64,000 nucleotides of DNA from Nematopogon swammerdamellus (Eukaryota > Arthropoda > Insecta > Lepidoptera > Adelidae): the NCBI GenBank assembly GCA_946902875.1, contig OX336342.1, forward strand, positions 10,781,523-10,845,522, given 5' to 3'. This document shows positions 19,215 through 31,014 of this stretch, piece after piece. Both the position numbers and the translations under genes were made by a program. Each line of letters begins with the position of its first letter. Positions within the stretch are counted from its first letter, which is position 1. Under the pieces are notes generated by a model that was not told the DNA's origin, did no database searches, and saw nothing but the letters and a program-made list of their open reading frames with translations.

Positions 19215-22025
19215 TGAGTAATAGTAATGGCGCCGTCGTCGTTTCTACGTTCTCTTATGAGTGGACAATTACTCATTAAATTCACATGGGGCTTCACTGA
19301 TGTTTTCTGGCACATGCAAGGATAGTTATAGGATAAGTGTCACCACGAAATGAAGCTGCGGAAACAGCTAGTTTATAATTATAATATTCCTTTCATTGGA
19401 GGCCGGCGCACTACTAGGCTGCCCAACTAAATAATAATGGAGCAAGAATTTAGGATGAACAGGGCATAAAGTATTGGTGTAACAAGGAGGACGACATGTA
19501 CCATTTGCTGATGGAGTATGGTCAGAACGAGGAATTACGGAGGGAATTACAGACGTCACTTATGGTGGACAGAGTCAATTTGTTTTTTAGTATACATGAA
19601 CTGTTGGCGAGCCCAAGTGAGAGAGATTTAGTAATTGTGTTAGATATTAGTGGAGCGTTCTCTATCCCTTAGGGACTCTGGGCCCTTACGGATGGAGAAG
19701 ATGAGTACTATGGGGCTGATATTGACAAATTATTGTTAAAAGCTCTAAAAATAAATTAAAAAAAAAGGGCATAATGTAAGCGTCACCTTGAAGCGATATT
19801 AGCACCTCCCGTTTCCATTGCCTCTCATCTCGGTCGTCTAGAAAACGACCGAATTATTACATATTAGTGGTGTTTCATTAATACAAGTTTACATATACTC
19901 TGTCTTTTTGACCTATTTTATGTTTAGTTCGTTTCTATATTTCTGTAAGTAGAATACGATTGTTTTTAAATTTATATTGCCGTTATAGTTGTGAGCTGTT
20001 AGAAATGTACTTACGTTAAGTTTGTAATGATAGAGATGTAAAATGACGAAAACTTTAAAAGGCAAAAACTATTTCGATCAATTTATTATTTTATTAGTAG
20101 AAACTAATTTGCATTCCGTAATGTTTTTTTATAGACAGCCGGCGTGGGTGTATGTGCCCAATACTTAAATATAATGAAGATCAGACACAGCCAATAACAT
20201 ATTATAATGGAATATAATATAACATTTATTTGTATTGCCATACTGATAAGGAATAAAATAACGAACGGCAAGTGAAAATCTATGTTAAAATCTGATTTCA
20301 TTTGTCCTCCTCTGAAACGGATTTTCCATTGTGGCTTGTGCAGGTTCCCGCCGCGCCGCCCCGTTTCATTCCGAGTCAAATTATTTGCGTATTTCAGGCT
20401 CGATGTTTCGAGAAAACGTAGGACTCGGGGGTTCGCACGAACCTCCGATCCGATGGAATGCCCAAATCCGCAAAAACGACGTCCGCGCCTATTACATCAA
20501 TTTTCAATATGGGTCGTTTCGCGCCGAAAACAGCCGAAGGAACAATCGGTGAAGGTCGTAACTCTAGTTCGCGGTAGGGTCTTTGTGCGTCCTGCGGCAC
20601 TTCTTACTGCCGGCCTTTGTGTGTTTGCATGGGACCCCACCATTTTATGACTTCTCTCAATTTCGGGACTCTGTCATCCAAATACGGGGAAAATGAATAT
20701 TCGGTTAATAGCTTTTTTATCCTTCATTCACTCCGCACACCCGAAGTACGGCGGCCGGATTAAAAGGTCTCTCTCTTTCCTGTTGGAGGATTATTGAAAC
20801 TACGTTCCGGGACACTCTTTTGGTGGAAGATGAATTTCAGTTCGGTGAAAATATTTTTTCCTCTCGGGTCGGACGGTTTATTGACTTTGGTACGCGAAAT
20901 TCATTATTTATTTTAGTATTATGAGGGTCTCTATTTATCTACAGAAAATATAATATTCATTTATTATGTAAAAAGCAATACAAATAACTAAATAACTAAA
21001 AACCACGTAACAAACATGAAAATAACTATCAAAAGGTGCGTTTTAAAAAGTTCCCAGAACACACCAGACTAAGTAAATGTTTAACATTTTTAATGGCAGA
21101 CCATGAAGAGAAAGCGGAAGAGCCCCAAAGAACTAGTGTACGTACCCGCCTTAAGCTTATGTTGTGTGCTTTTAACTCCTAATGCGACACCATTAGAGAA
21201 AACAACGTACTAATTTTAAACTACTAGGCTTAGTGCGAAAGTAAACATCTCCTTTCTGAAATAAACGCAAAACGCCGTAATTACTTATCCCTCTGTAGCT
21301 AGAATGAAGCTCCGAGGTCCGCCGTAAATTGTATAAAATTACACAAAAGGAGAGCCGGCCTCGGACCGCTTTTCAATTTTCCGCCGGCCAACCTTGTACT
21401 TAACAATGTGGCCAAAGTTTTTGTTTGCCAGACAGGATTAAATGTTACGTACTCGTACCTTGTAGTGAGTGCGGGGGCGGGCGGCGCGCGCCGGGGCGCG
21501 GTGGGGGCGGGGCGGCTCGGAAGCGGTTCACGATGTTTTAGGATTACCCTGTTATTTTACAGAGAGTAAACACTGATGAGTAAACTATGTTGAATAATTT
21601 TCATATTATTATGTTGATTTTGTATGTACTTTTGAATATTTATATTAATTAGTTTTGTACATTATTTACCGTCATCAGTAAGTACTATAATATAAATTGT
21701 TTGACAGTTATTTGAATAATGAATGACAGGTGATGGTGATTGCGACAGGAAGAAGTTAGACTTTGTTGTTTGTAAGTGCTTAAACTTTCTATAAAATTTG
21801 CACATAAAAGCGATATCACTACAAGAAGCTAACAAAGTAGTTTTTGAATATTTATGAAACTTAGCTTGCCCTGTTGCCTTCTGAGTCTAACCATAAACAC
21901 CTTAAATTTAAATAGATGTGAGACATCTTGCATCCGATACAGGCACCTACATACATACATACTATAACTATTAATTGCAGTAGGTACTACAAAGAAAATA
22001 TTTTGTCTTATTGCAAATATTTTGA
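19215..22025. other. Mostly unique non-coding sequence
   Basis: 19350-19372 resembles a Helitron 3' end (GAAGCTGCGGAAACAGCTAGT). 20300-20600 is CpG-rich and unique. 21470-21530 is a short very GC-rich patch (GGGGCGGGCGGCGCGCGCC). No exon identified. Confidence 0.3.
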
Positions 22026-22045
22026 AGGTGAGAGGTGGCTAGCCT

Positions 22046-22158
22046 GTCGCCCTTATGCACGGTATCTTGTTCTTATCACTTAGTGGCCTTTTACGACATG
22101 CACGGGGAGAAAAGCAGTGGGGCTATTCTTTTTAACTACCGACCCCACACGGTACTCT
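22046..22158 (-). repeat. Unassigned SINE head, solo fragment
   Basis: Contains GGCCTTTTACGACATGCACGGGGAG and CCCCACACGGTAC at the end. The same sequence forms the head of the SINE at 43931-44247 and recurs at 53400-53460. Confidence 0.6.
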
Positions 22159-22687
22159 CTTTTGTTTTTAGGAAATTCAAGTGTAAATAAAAATTGAAAC
22201 AAAATATGAGCAGCAATATTCCCTCCAGAGAGTGTTCATCAATACATGTCACCATACGGGAACGAGCGAGATACAGCCGATCTGTGAAGCTTCCGCCAAT
22301 GTTTGCATTTCATATTGTTGTGAAAGCCTAACCTAATTCACTACGATCAATCGATTTATTTAGCGAACATAATAACGATATTTTTACCTAGGCACTGTTT
22401 TGTTCGCTGCTACATTCCATATTTCGTAAATATTTTGTAAATACGTCTCTCTATCTCTCTCTCTACCTCTTATTTTATTTACATGGGTTAGCGGTCTCCG
22501 CGCCGAGGTGTCAAGATGTTTGTACTGCGAGTTAGTTCGTGACCAATATAAACTGTCTAAATATAAACAAATCTCTTATGTAGGTTTCTTTGCAGGGAAT
22601 GTACCAAAGAATGTTCTATGGAATGTACCTATATGTTTACTTATAATAAGGTATCGGGCTATTGCGTGCTATTGCGCTTACTTGATT

Positions 22688-22805
22688 GTTCGGAACCCTA
22701 TTACTAAGCCTACGCCGGCGTCTGTTCGTCCGTCTGTCCTACCTAAAGGGCTGTATCTTTTGAACCGTAATAGTTAGCTGGTTGAAATTTTCACTAAACA
22801 TGGTG
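22688..22805 (-). repeat. Dispersed 'GTGCGAGT' repeat, fragment
   Basis: GGAACCCTATTACTAAGCC, CTGTCCTACCTAAAGGGCTG and GGTTGAAATTTTCAC match the end of 29588-29861 in reverse. Confidence 0.6.
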
Positions 22806-22945
22806 TTATTATCCTAATAAAGAATAAAAAAGACAATAATAACAAAAATAAGGAGTGGATTTTTTTTTTAACTTTTTCTGTTTTTTTTCTCTCTACCGTA
22901 AAAAATCGAGGGAGTCTGCATGTAAACCTGCAGCCGTCAAACTTA

Positions 22946-23081
22946 GGGCCAATTGCGCCAACACGAATTTAACGATATAAATCAGTTTAACTCGTTAAGC
23001 TAGTACCCGTTGACTGTGGGAACCGCGTTTAAATCCATAACTTGCTACTTAACTCTAAATTCGTGTTGGCGCAATTGGGCC
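22946..23081. mobile_element. Harbinger-type MITE, copy 1
   Basis: 136 bp with about 26-bp terminal inverted repeats (GGGCCAATTGCGCCAACACG at the left end, its inverse at the right) and TTA on both sides as a 3-bp target duplication. Those ends and the TTA/TAA duplication fit PIF/Harbinger. Copy 2 is at 27513-27647, with its interior in the opposite orientation. Confidence 0.75.
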
Positions 23082-23692
23082 TTAGTTCGTGAATTTGATG
23101 TTTGCGCAGTTTGGAACATTTTTTTCGTCAGAAAAATTTGCAACTTTGGTAGCCCATATTGCCCCGCCTAGGCTTCATATAAGGTTTTTTTTGAAGTATC
23201 GAATGAAGTTAAAAGTTTTCTGTTCATTAGAGTTTGTCTCGATTATGCAGCGTTAACGACTAAAGCGCGAGAGGTGTTTGAAGTTTGCGTATTTTCACAT
23301 TTTTCAAAACATGCCAACTTGAAGGGCTATATTTGGGCCAGAAGGGATGGAATGACAAGATAAAAATGTATTACGTATTCGTATTACGAAGTCGTTAGAT
23401 GGATCTTTTATCCGACATATTTAGAATTGTTGTACGTAGTGTGGTTACTGAGTACTAAGCGTCGCGTCGCAAAGTACAAAAAAAGTCTTAATTTTTTTTT
23501 AGTCGCACGCCGTTTCATCGCACCTCGTTTCATCAAATCCACGTCAAAACAATAATACTCTAAACTACTCTAAAGTAAAGGAACACATAATAAAAACCGG
23601 CCTAATGTGAGTCAGGCTCGCGCTATGGATCCCGAACTGAAGAAAGAAAACACAATTTTTTTGGTAAAAAAATTGTTTTTTTTTGTTATGGT

Positions 23693-23856
23693 TTTTTTTT
23701 ATGGAAACTGACACGCTTGGCTACATCACCTACAACATCCGTGATGTCAGCCCATAACACCGGGTGAACTTGGTGCCACGTCAGTGCTTCCCTTCAGTCG
23801 TGCCGGCTGCACTGAACTGGACGGAAAATACAAACTATTTACATAGCCGTTTCGAC
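23693..23856 (-). mobile_element. SINE tail, truncated
   Basis: T-run, ATGGAAACTGACACGCTTGG, continuing to CATAGCCGTTTCGAC where the match stops abruptly at a different sequence. Confidence 0.75.
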
Positions 23857-23990
23857 TTGCATCGAGTAGTTGCTCGACGCATCAACCGGGCATTTGTGAG
23901 AACATGTCGAGCTAACATTCGTGCAGGTGGTAAACAATTTGAACATGTCGTTTCTGGGACATCCTGTACATATATTTTTTTAAAGCATAA
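23857..23990 (+). pseudogene. DNA-transposase 3' remnant (mariner/Tc1-like)
   Basis: Translates VVARRINRAFVRTCRANIRAG then GKQFEHVV, the kind of C-terminus seen in mariner/Tc1-type transposases (a 'GGxFEHLL' end), followed by TCTGGGACATCCTGTACATA, which looks like a transposon end. Only about 30 codons survive. Assignment is from remembered motifs. Confidence 0.4.
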
Positions 23991-24124
23991 AATTCTCGCA
24001 CTACGCAACTTGAGCGACGTACTGTATCACTTCCGAAGACACCACGTCGTGCCTCCGCCCCGCACCCGTATGTGCGCGATCAAGGGACAGCCTTCCCTGA
24101 AGGCACCGTATGGTTCCTGAATTT

Positions 24125-25575
24125 TAACTAGCCTTCGAACGACAAGGGGCGACAAGATAAACAGAACCTAGAGCGGGAGTTGAATTCGAGTGTCGGAGGC
24201 GCCTAGGGTCGCGATAACTTCATTTTGTGAACCGACGTTAAGTTGTGACCTCAGATCGATTAATTAACCCCACGAGAAGGCAACCCATACGCACCGAGGT
24301 GTTGGGTATATACCTAGGTGGCGCTAATTAAGAGATCGAATTTCGCGACATAACTTTATTACCTATGTTTGGCGACGAGGACAAAAGCTTTGAGAATAGC
24401 TTCATATCACACAAATATTTCGACTGAAAAATTCAGTAATTCAAGCAAGCAATCTTAGTTTATAAAAATGAAATATAAAATATTTTAGAATATTAATAGA
24501 TAAATAAATATAAATACAGGTGTTTACTTTCCTTTAAGTTCTGGGTGTAACTGTTCTTAAGTTGTACTTATCTAAAAGTATTATTTATACCGATGAACTC
24601 TCCATAATAACTCCTTTAATCGTGCCCTGATTGCTTTTCCTTAGGATGTTTTGGACTGAATGTCAAACAAATAAATCTAAAGTTTCAATCGACCGTGCCA
24701 CACAGACAGCGTCGCGCGACCACGTAATAGGGATCTCAACCGTGAAGCCAAGAAACACAAGGATCTTGCAAGTCACCATGTTTTTCACCCACTGATTTTC
24801 GAAGTCTCATCCCTAGGGTTTCCCTTTAACCAAAGAATTAAAAAGTGTGGATGGAGCGTCAATGTAAGCAGGTGAAAGGTCACATAAATGGTGTGCACAA
24901 AGTTGCAATTTTATAAAAAAAAATTGTTTATATCTATCACGCTTGTGGACTCGAGTACTTTTATCAATATGCGTGTTACGAGCAGTTTGATGCTAATTGT
25001 GCACATTATTGATGAAATATTACTAGTTTTTGACATGACACTTGGTCAGAAGGTAGAGGGTAAAAAATGAAGTATTTCTGTGTACATACTTCATTTTTGG
25101 CAAAAATATCAGGTACGGTTTAGTTAGCAGAAGGATGAATTGTACGAGTATATGATTGAATGAAGCCGCCTCGTGTGTATAAATGAACATTTTATAAACA
25201 TTTTCAGTGCACACGCGTCACTGGAAGCATTTACTTATATATTAATGTATATGCCAATGACTGCAACAGTTTCAAATACTAAGTAATGCGCCTATGTTTA
25301 GTTAGACGATCACTTAGTACGGTCTTAAATCCACGCAACCGCTAAAGCAAAGGGGATCACGGTGAAAGCCTTCCAGTAATGTTACACAGCAGAATGGGCA
25401 GCTCCTCCGAACACTCCCTATGAAATGGGCAGGCATACGTACGGAGATACATTTTCAAAATGTTTTAACAAGGCGAATGCATAATGATAATGAAATCTCT
25501 ATAATACCTAAGTAGTTGAAATTGGACACGACGTCATATTCATCCAGTGTCTAGAGAGAAAATTCCTAAGGTACT
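24125..25575. other. Non-coding, nothing recognised
   Basis: No convincing exon, RNA gene or repeat family member seen. Confidence 0.35.
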
Positions 25576-25578
25576 GAA

Positions 25579-25650
25579 TTTTTTTTTTTTTTTTTTTTTT
25601 TTTTTATGGAACCTGACACGGTTGGCTACATCACCTACAACATCCGTGAA
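25579..25650 (-). mobile_element. SINE 3' end, strongly truncated
   Basis: 27-base T-run followed by ATGGAACCTGACACGGTTGG and the first 45 bases of the SINE tail, ending at CATCCGTGA. Confidence 0.75.
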
Positions 25651-25675
25651 TTATTTTGTTTATGTGTTTACGTTG

Positions 25676-25725
25676 TACACACACACATCACACACACATC
25701 ACACACACACACACACAACACACGG
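25676..25725. repeat. (CA)n microsatellite
   Basis: ACACACACATCACACACACATCACACACAC and similar CA-rich repeats with a few T interruptions. Confidence 0.9.
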
Positions 25726-25837
25726 TCAACACTTGCTCCCGGCATGAGACAGTGTAACATACTTATGAGCGCTCACTCGCTAGTAATCCGTCATCTAAAC
25801 CAAATTAGGGGCACGTATTAGAATATACATTTCGTCG

Positions 25838-26036
25838 GTTCCGCCGCGCCGCCGTCGCCGCCGCGCCGTCCTTACTGTGGATAGGTCATTGTTTATTTAC
25901 TGCCACTAACTGAGTAATAGCTCGGGAGAAAAGCGCCCCGCCTCCGCCGCCGCCTCCGCCGCCTCCGCGCTTCCGCCACGCCCCGCCGCCGACCCCGCGC
26001 CGCCGCCGCCCCGCCGCCGCCGCGCCGCCGCGTCGT
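25838..26036. repeat. GC-rich GCC-repeat island
   Basis: Imperfect CCG/GCC triplets (CCGCCGCCGCCTCCGCCGCC and similar) over about 200 bp, far above the local GC content. Translates into poly-Arg/Ala in any frame, so not taken as coding. Possible CpG-rich promoter or simple repeat. Confidence 0.6.
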
Positions 26037-26039
26037 ATG

Positions 26040-27505
26040 TCGTCCTACAATCTCAAGCCACTTCAATATGAAATTCTTTCGCTTCTGTCCGCCGCCATCC
26101 ACCGCCCGATTCCTTTGTGGTAAAGTTAAGCTAAAAAAGGTAATTTTCAACTTTATTATTTTTCGTCCGGCCCCGAACGAGCTCCGAAGGAAACTCCTCT
26201 CAGATTGATTTTAAATTTGAGTGTTTCGTGATTGTGTTTGCTTTGAACTTCGGCTCGCGGAGATTGCCGGTTTAAACTGGGTTAGTCTGTCTGTACCTTG
26301 TTAGAGCGATTTGTTCTATCTTATAATCCGTTTGAGCCAGTTTGTTTGGCCGTCTTCTAATATAGTGATATATAATTAATTATACGAGTATCTATGTTAT
26401 CAAATCTCGTGTTGTGTGCGTACAAACATATACTTTCATGTTATGAGATTTAACTAACTAGTGCGAAATAGTTCTTCTCCATCGCATAGCAGATATTATT
26501 TAAGTTGGTGGCTATAAGAAAGCTTTAAAGGCATTGATAAGTATTGTCATACACTGAACAGTCAACTTTCTTATTTACTACGAGAATGACTGTAATATTG
26601 AAGCAAACATAATAATGAAATAATGAAAACATATAGTCAGAGTTGTTGTGAGATCAGAGCTCTTCACAGTGTTACAGCTCTGCGTTCAGCTTGCTGACGA
26701 GCCGAGTTTGAAAGTGCAGTCCGTCAACAAGTCTCGCGGAAAGCGCAAAGTAGCACTGCTTTCGCTGTAACGTCTTTGCCAAAACATAAAATTCGTTCGT
26801 TCAGTTCCCAAATAGCGAGCGAAAACAGTCCTATTTAGCTTAGAACGTGGCTTGCCGAAGTTACGAAGGCAAGGACGGTAATAAAATGTTATCTGCTAAG
26901 GGATGGATGAGGAATATAAACTGCTACAAGAAAATTCCTTTTTAATCACCTTGAAATGTAGTTAGTATCTGATCGCTTCTAGAATAATTTCATCATTGGT
27001 AGGTAACCTATTCTTGAATACTACGTCGACAAATTCCGCCCGTTCTATTTCAATGCGAAGAAGAACTGACAAACAAACTTTGCAAGTCACAATGTTTGTC
27101 TGCCTACATATTTACATTGCATCTGGTGTATGGTGCAAATCGTCAATTTTGATATTTAATATATCAACAATTATTCAACAGTATCCAATTGTCAAAATGA
27201 CTATGAGAAGTGAAGGAATATTCCACAGTAGGCTTGTTAAATCGAGCCATTTATAAACCAAGAAAATACTTAATAATGATTTTATTATACCCTCTACCCA
27301 CATTAACCGTGACGTGTCGGCCCAAAAATCAGAGTGATAGACTTTTTTCAAAAATAGAACGTCCAAGTTGAGCTTAGACAGGTCAACTGAAATGTTGTGT
27401 TTTAGAAATATTTTTTTCTAAATGAACTAACTATAGTTATTTATTACTCGCGGCTTCGCTAACATGAAAATTTAAAGGGATAAAGTAAGTCACTAAGGGC
27501 GACAC
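26040..27505. other. Non-coding, nothing recognised
   Basis: AT-rich with a less AT-rich stretch at 26640-26790. No exon with splice signals found. Confidence 0.35.
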
Positions 27506-27512
27506 TCACTAA

Positions 27513-27647
27513 GGCCCACTTGCACCAACACGAGTTTAAAGTTAAGTAGCGAGTTATGGATTTAAACGCGGTTCCCACAGTCAACGGGTGCTAGCTTAAC
27601 GAGTTAAACTGGTTTATATATTAAATTTGTGTTGGTGCAAGTGGGCC
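27513..27647. mobile_element. Harbinger-type MITE, copy 2
   Basis: 135 bp, ends GGCCCACTTGCACCAACACG and its inverse, flanked by TAA on both sides. The interior (CGCGGTTCCCACAGTCAACG) is the reverse complement of that in 22946-23081. Confidence 0.78.
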
Positions 27648-28034
27648 TAAGAACGTAAGTCACTAAGGGCGAGGCCAAATTGATTATATAATGTACAGGA
27701 ACCCTACTTAACCGCGAGCGAAGGCATATAAAAATGAAGTTATCCTTAGATATTTTAAAATTATGCAGATGTACAAAATTTCATTAAATCAATGGATTGA
27801 CTACTCTCACAATTAGAGCCACTACTCAGTATCCCATGTAGATAGTATGATGATATATATCCTAAAACGATCTCGAAGAGTTGTTTAATCTAGTGGAATA
27901 TTCACAATGCATTTCTCATGTGTAGTTTTTTTACTAAATCGCGAACATAAAAATAAAGACAAACAGATATACACCACATTTTTATAATATTTTTATTTTT
28001 ATTTTTAAGCCTAATTTTCTTTTCCTGATTCCAG

Positions 28035-28129
28035 AGGAGGACACAGAGTACAACGATCTGGCCACACCGCCCGCGCCAGGTCTGATTCAAAGCTCCTTGG
28101 GAGGACAGCACGTTCGGTTGGCATCCTAA
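28035..28129 (+). CDS. Candidate 3'-terminal coding exon, unknown protein
   Basis: A long T/C-rich tract ending TTTTCCTGATTCCAG directly precedes an open stretch of 2 nt plus 30 codons and TAA: GAG GAC ACA GAG TAC AAC ... giving EDTEYNDLATPPAPG, then LIQSSLGGQHVRLAS and stop. Codon choice is GC-richer at third positions than the AT-rich surroundings, and the upstream 60 bases look like an intron end. I do not recognise the protein. No clear AATAAA follows within 90 bases and a Helitron fragment begins at 28215. It could be the last exon of a plus-strand gene lying mostly outside recognisable sequence, or a chance ORF behind a good acceptor. Confidence 0.4.
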
Positions 28130-28214
28130 CACTTTTTTTTCTTAAATCGACTTAGACCTTTAGTAGTAATGAGCCTTTTTGTGTCGCGCTCCAATTCGGA
28201 TTTTTATATTATGT

Positions 28215-28475
28215 ACTAGCTTTTGCCCGCGGCTGCGCTTGCGTGAAATTTTATTTAATAAGAAGAAAGAAGTAAGCCCGCTATCGTACTTTTATTTCGG
28301 CGCGCGGAACGATTCGGTTTGTATGATAACCTCATCTTAGCGTCACCGGAACTGAATTTTATTTAGCCTATCCTGTGTCCCGTATTGGTAAAAGTTCTTG
28401 TACTAAGTTTCATCGAATTCGGATGATCGGTTTATGAGTTACGGATGAACATACATACATACATACATACAGATA
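28215..28475 (-). mobile_element. Helitron-like fragment
   Basis: Left end ACTAGCTTTTGCCCGCGGC is an inverted lepidopteran Helitron 3' end (GCCGCGGGCAAAAGCTAGT). The other end has ATACATACATACAT repeats after TTCGGATGATCGGTTTATG. Confidence 0.65.
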
Positions 28476-29587
28476 ATATTTCTAAAAAGCGTTAATTTAG
28501 TTTTAGTATCATACATAGAGTCTACAAACGCAGTATCTCATAAACCAAAGTAACTTACTCCATGACCATACCTTACAGATTTATTATTAGTATTGATTGA
28601 TGATTGATTGATGGAGTCGAAAGTTTGACACACGAAACAATTTAAATAATTGAAGCAGGTTCAACTTTTCGAACAGGTTAAGAGAAAATTAATTAGTTAA
28701 TGGTATGTACAAAGTAATTATTTCCCCTTGAAATATTTGATCAAGCCTCCAAGCCAGTACTCTCAACTAATGCGTGACATACATTGAAAGATCTTCATTT
28801 GCAACGATTTCATGTAATGTCCGGACGACAGAGCGCCTTATTGCTCCTAGTGCAGTATGCAAGGGCATTGCTCCTTGCTCTACATTTCAACTTTGATGAA
28901 CCGCACACAACCGATTTAAGCCAAGGAGAATATTGCACAAGACGTGATGAGATGAGGCGACCACGATCTGTAACACTAAACAGCCACCGCTGTAAGCAAA
29001 CATGTTAGGTCGAAACAGTCCATTTAGTCATTTAGTTTATTTAGTCTATGTTTCAGCAGTTATAAAATAATCTGTTGCAGGTTACGGCAAAAGGACATTT
29101 TCCTTGATTCTTTCGACTTTCTCACGTGCCATTCCTATAATAATTTTTGTTGTCTTTGCGCGAGTCCCATACGCACTCGACCGGTTTTTTTTTATTAATT
29201 AAATTTTCTATAAGAAGGAAATCTGCCTTATCAGCAATTAGTAGGAATTCGTATTTCACGGATGGTTTATCGGATCGGATCGGAGGCTCAGTATTGTATG
29301 ACGTTAACGCTCCGTAATTAATACCGTCGGTCGTCGAGTCGTAAAAACAAACTGGCGCCGGAACGGCTACGATCGTTACACACCGTGTGTCGTCTGGTGA
29401 CGCGCTCGCTACATTGACAACTATTGTTTTTATGAACTTTGCTAATTACTATTTGTATAGGTAGCTGTTTGTACAACTCATGTGTCGGCTCCGACCACTT
29501 TCGACCCATTGCATATGTATAGCCTCTATCGCAGCGGTACCGTTGTTTCAAATTGTATTGGTGAGCCCGTATGTACCTACGTACATA

Positions 29588-29861
29588 AAAAACCGGCCAA
29601 GTGCGAGTCGGACTCGCGCACCGAGGTCTCCGCACCACAAAAAAAACATTGAAAAAAAAAACTCCTTTCTTCTTTGGGAACCCCCCTTAATTTTTTACTT
29701 TTTCAATTTTTTATTATTTTTTGTTATATCCGCCATAATAACACTTATTCTGTGAAAATTTCAACCTGCTACCTATTACGGTTCCAAAGATACAGCAGTA
29801 GGACAGACAGACGGCGTAGGCTTAGTAATAGGGTTCCGTACGGGATACGGAAACCTAAAAA
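29588..29861 (+). repeat. Dispersed 'GTGCGAGT' repeat
   Basis: Starts AAAACCGGCCAAGTGCGAG, ends GTACGGGATACGGAAACCTA. Near full-length short form. A reversed fragment of the same start is at 29163-29190. Confidence 0.78.
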
Positions 29862-30047
29862 TGTGAGGTGTCTTAGGACACCCGGCAGAAGGGAAGCTTC
29901 TTACGCTTTGTATAATCTAATTTATTAATTTAAATAATATTTATATCGGGATAGCGCCATCTATGCGATATTCCATTCAACTTATACATTCAGTAATCTC
30001 ATGATTTCGCTGCGTTGCCCAGCCAATGAAGAGCGTTGCAACTTCAA

Positions 30048-30590
30048 GGATTGAGGAATTGAGTGGAGTGCTTCGGGAATGGAATGCTTCGGTGGTTCGG
30101 TCATGTTGGAAGAATGGATGATAGGAGACTAACGAAAGAAATTTATAGAGCGAATGTGATTGGAAGAGTCTGGAAGTGTCGCCCTAGCTAGACGCACGTA
30201 CCCGGAACATTACCCTTCTCACGAGATTTAACCTACACCGCGTACTACGCTACGCCGTGTTCTCCGCATCATTTTGTATGGAGAAACGAAGTTCGCAAAT
30301 CCATCACTAGAGGCGCTGCTCCGTTTCTCCATACAAAATGATGCGGAGAACACGGCGGCAGAGGCGTAGCGTAGTACGCGGTGTAGGTTAAATCTCGTGA
30401 TAAGGGTACAGATCGGGCATGTGCTCAAAAAGGGTCAAGTACCCGTAGCCGACGAGCATGTATGAAGAACATTATGAGAGTGTGCGAGGCGGCAGAGGTG
30501 CGTCAGGATCGTGGCACGTGGAGATTCGTTGTCTCTGCCTACCCCACTGGGTAACAGGCGTGACGTTATATATGTAAGTATTTATGTAGA
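30048..30590 (+). pseudogene. LINE 3' end (endonuclease-RT type), interrupted by a MITE
   Basis: GAATGCTTCGGTGGTTCGG (MLRWFG), ACGAAAGAAATTTATAGAGC (TKEIYRA), and after the MITE GATCGGGCATGTGCTCAAA, CATGTATGAAGAACAT (ACMKN) and CTGCCTACCCCACTGGG (AYPTG). These are the C-terminal motifs common in lepidopteran non-LTR elements. Frame is broken. Same segment at 36390-36780 without the MITE. Confidence 0.6.
30211..30408. mobile_element. Large palindromic MITE inside a LINE remnant
   Basis: 198 bp. Left arm TACCCTTCTCACGAGATTTA..., right arm its inverse TAAATCTCGTGATAAGGGTA, with near-perfect pairing through two blocks (30211-30256 with 30363-30408, and 30257-30288 with 30322-30353) around a 33-base centre. 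Confidence 0.78.
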
Positions 30591-30789
30591 TTTCTCTAAT
30601 TAAAACCAGCAAGTGTGCCGCCGATGGACCAATACAGCAGTCGAAACAGCGACCACAGCTCGCAAAACCACGGTCAGTGAGGTACAGATAATGCTGATAA
30701 CGTACCAAACGGATGGTTTGGTTATCCAGCAATAATATGTATGCATCGATATTTTTAGAGCTGACTGTAATAAAAGTATGCAACACAAG

Positions 30790-31012
30790 GGTAGAGTGTT
30801 TTCATTTTACGAAGGCACGAGGGGTACGAGGTAGGAAGTGTTGCGAGAGGCGACTGTGCGGAGCTCAGTAGAGAACGAACTCGGTGCCCGATCGGTACAC
30901 ACGTTCGAACCGAGATTGTCGAACCGAGTCGTTCCCTACTGAGCTGCGCGCGGTCTCACACCACTTCCTACCTCATACCCCTCGCGTCTTCGTAAAATGA
31001 AAACACTCTACC
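30790..31012. mobile_element. Palindromic MITE
   Basis: Ends GGTAGAGTGTTTTCATTTTA and its inverse. Arms of about 95 bases (with mismatches) include GGTAGGAAGTG/CACTTCCTACC and CTCAGTAG/CTACTGAG. Not related by sequence to the palindrome at 30211. Confidence 0.72.
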
Positions 31013-31014
31013 GA

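Noticed and set aside
20282..20650. 122-codon Arg/Pro-rich open frame
   Set aside because: Low-complexity basic composition in several frames at once, no splice support; more likely CpG-rich non-coding DNA.
25893..26150. Minus-strand frame encoding poly-Arg and poly-Ala
   Set aside because: Simple translation of GCC triplets.
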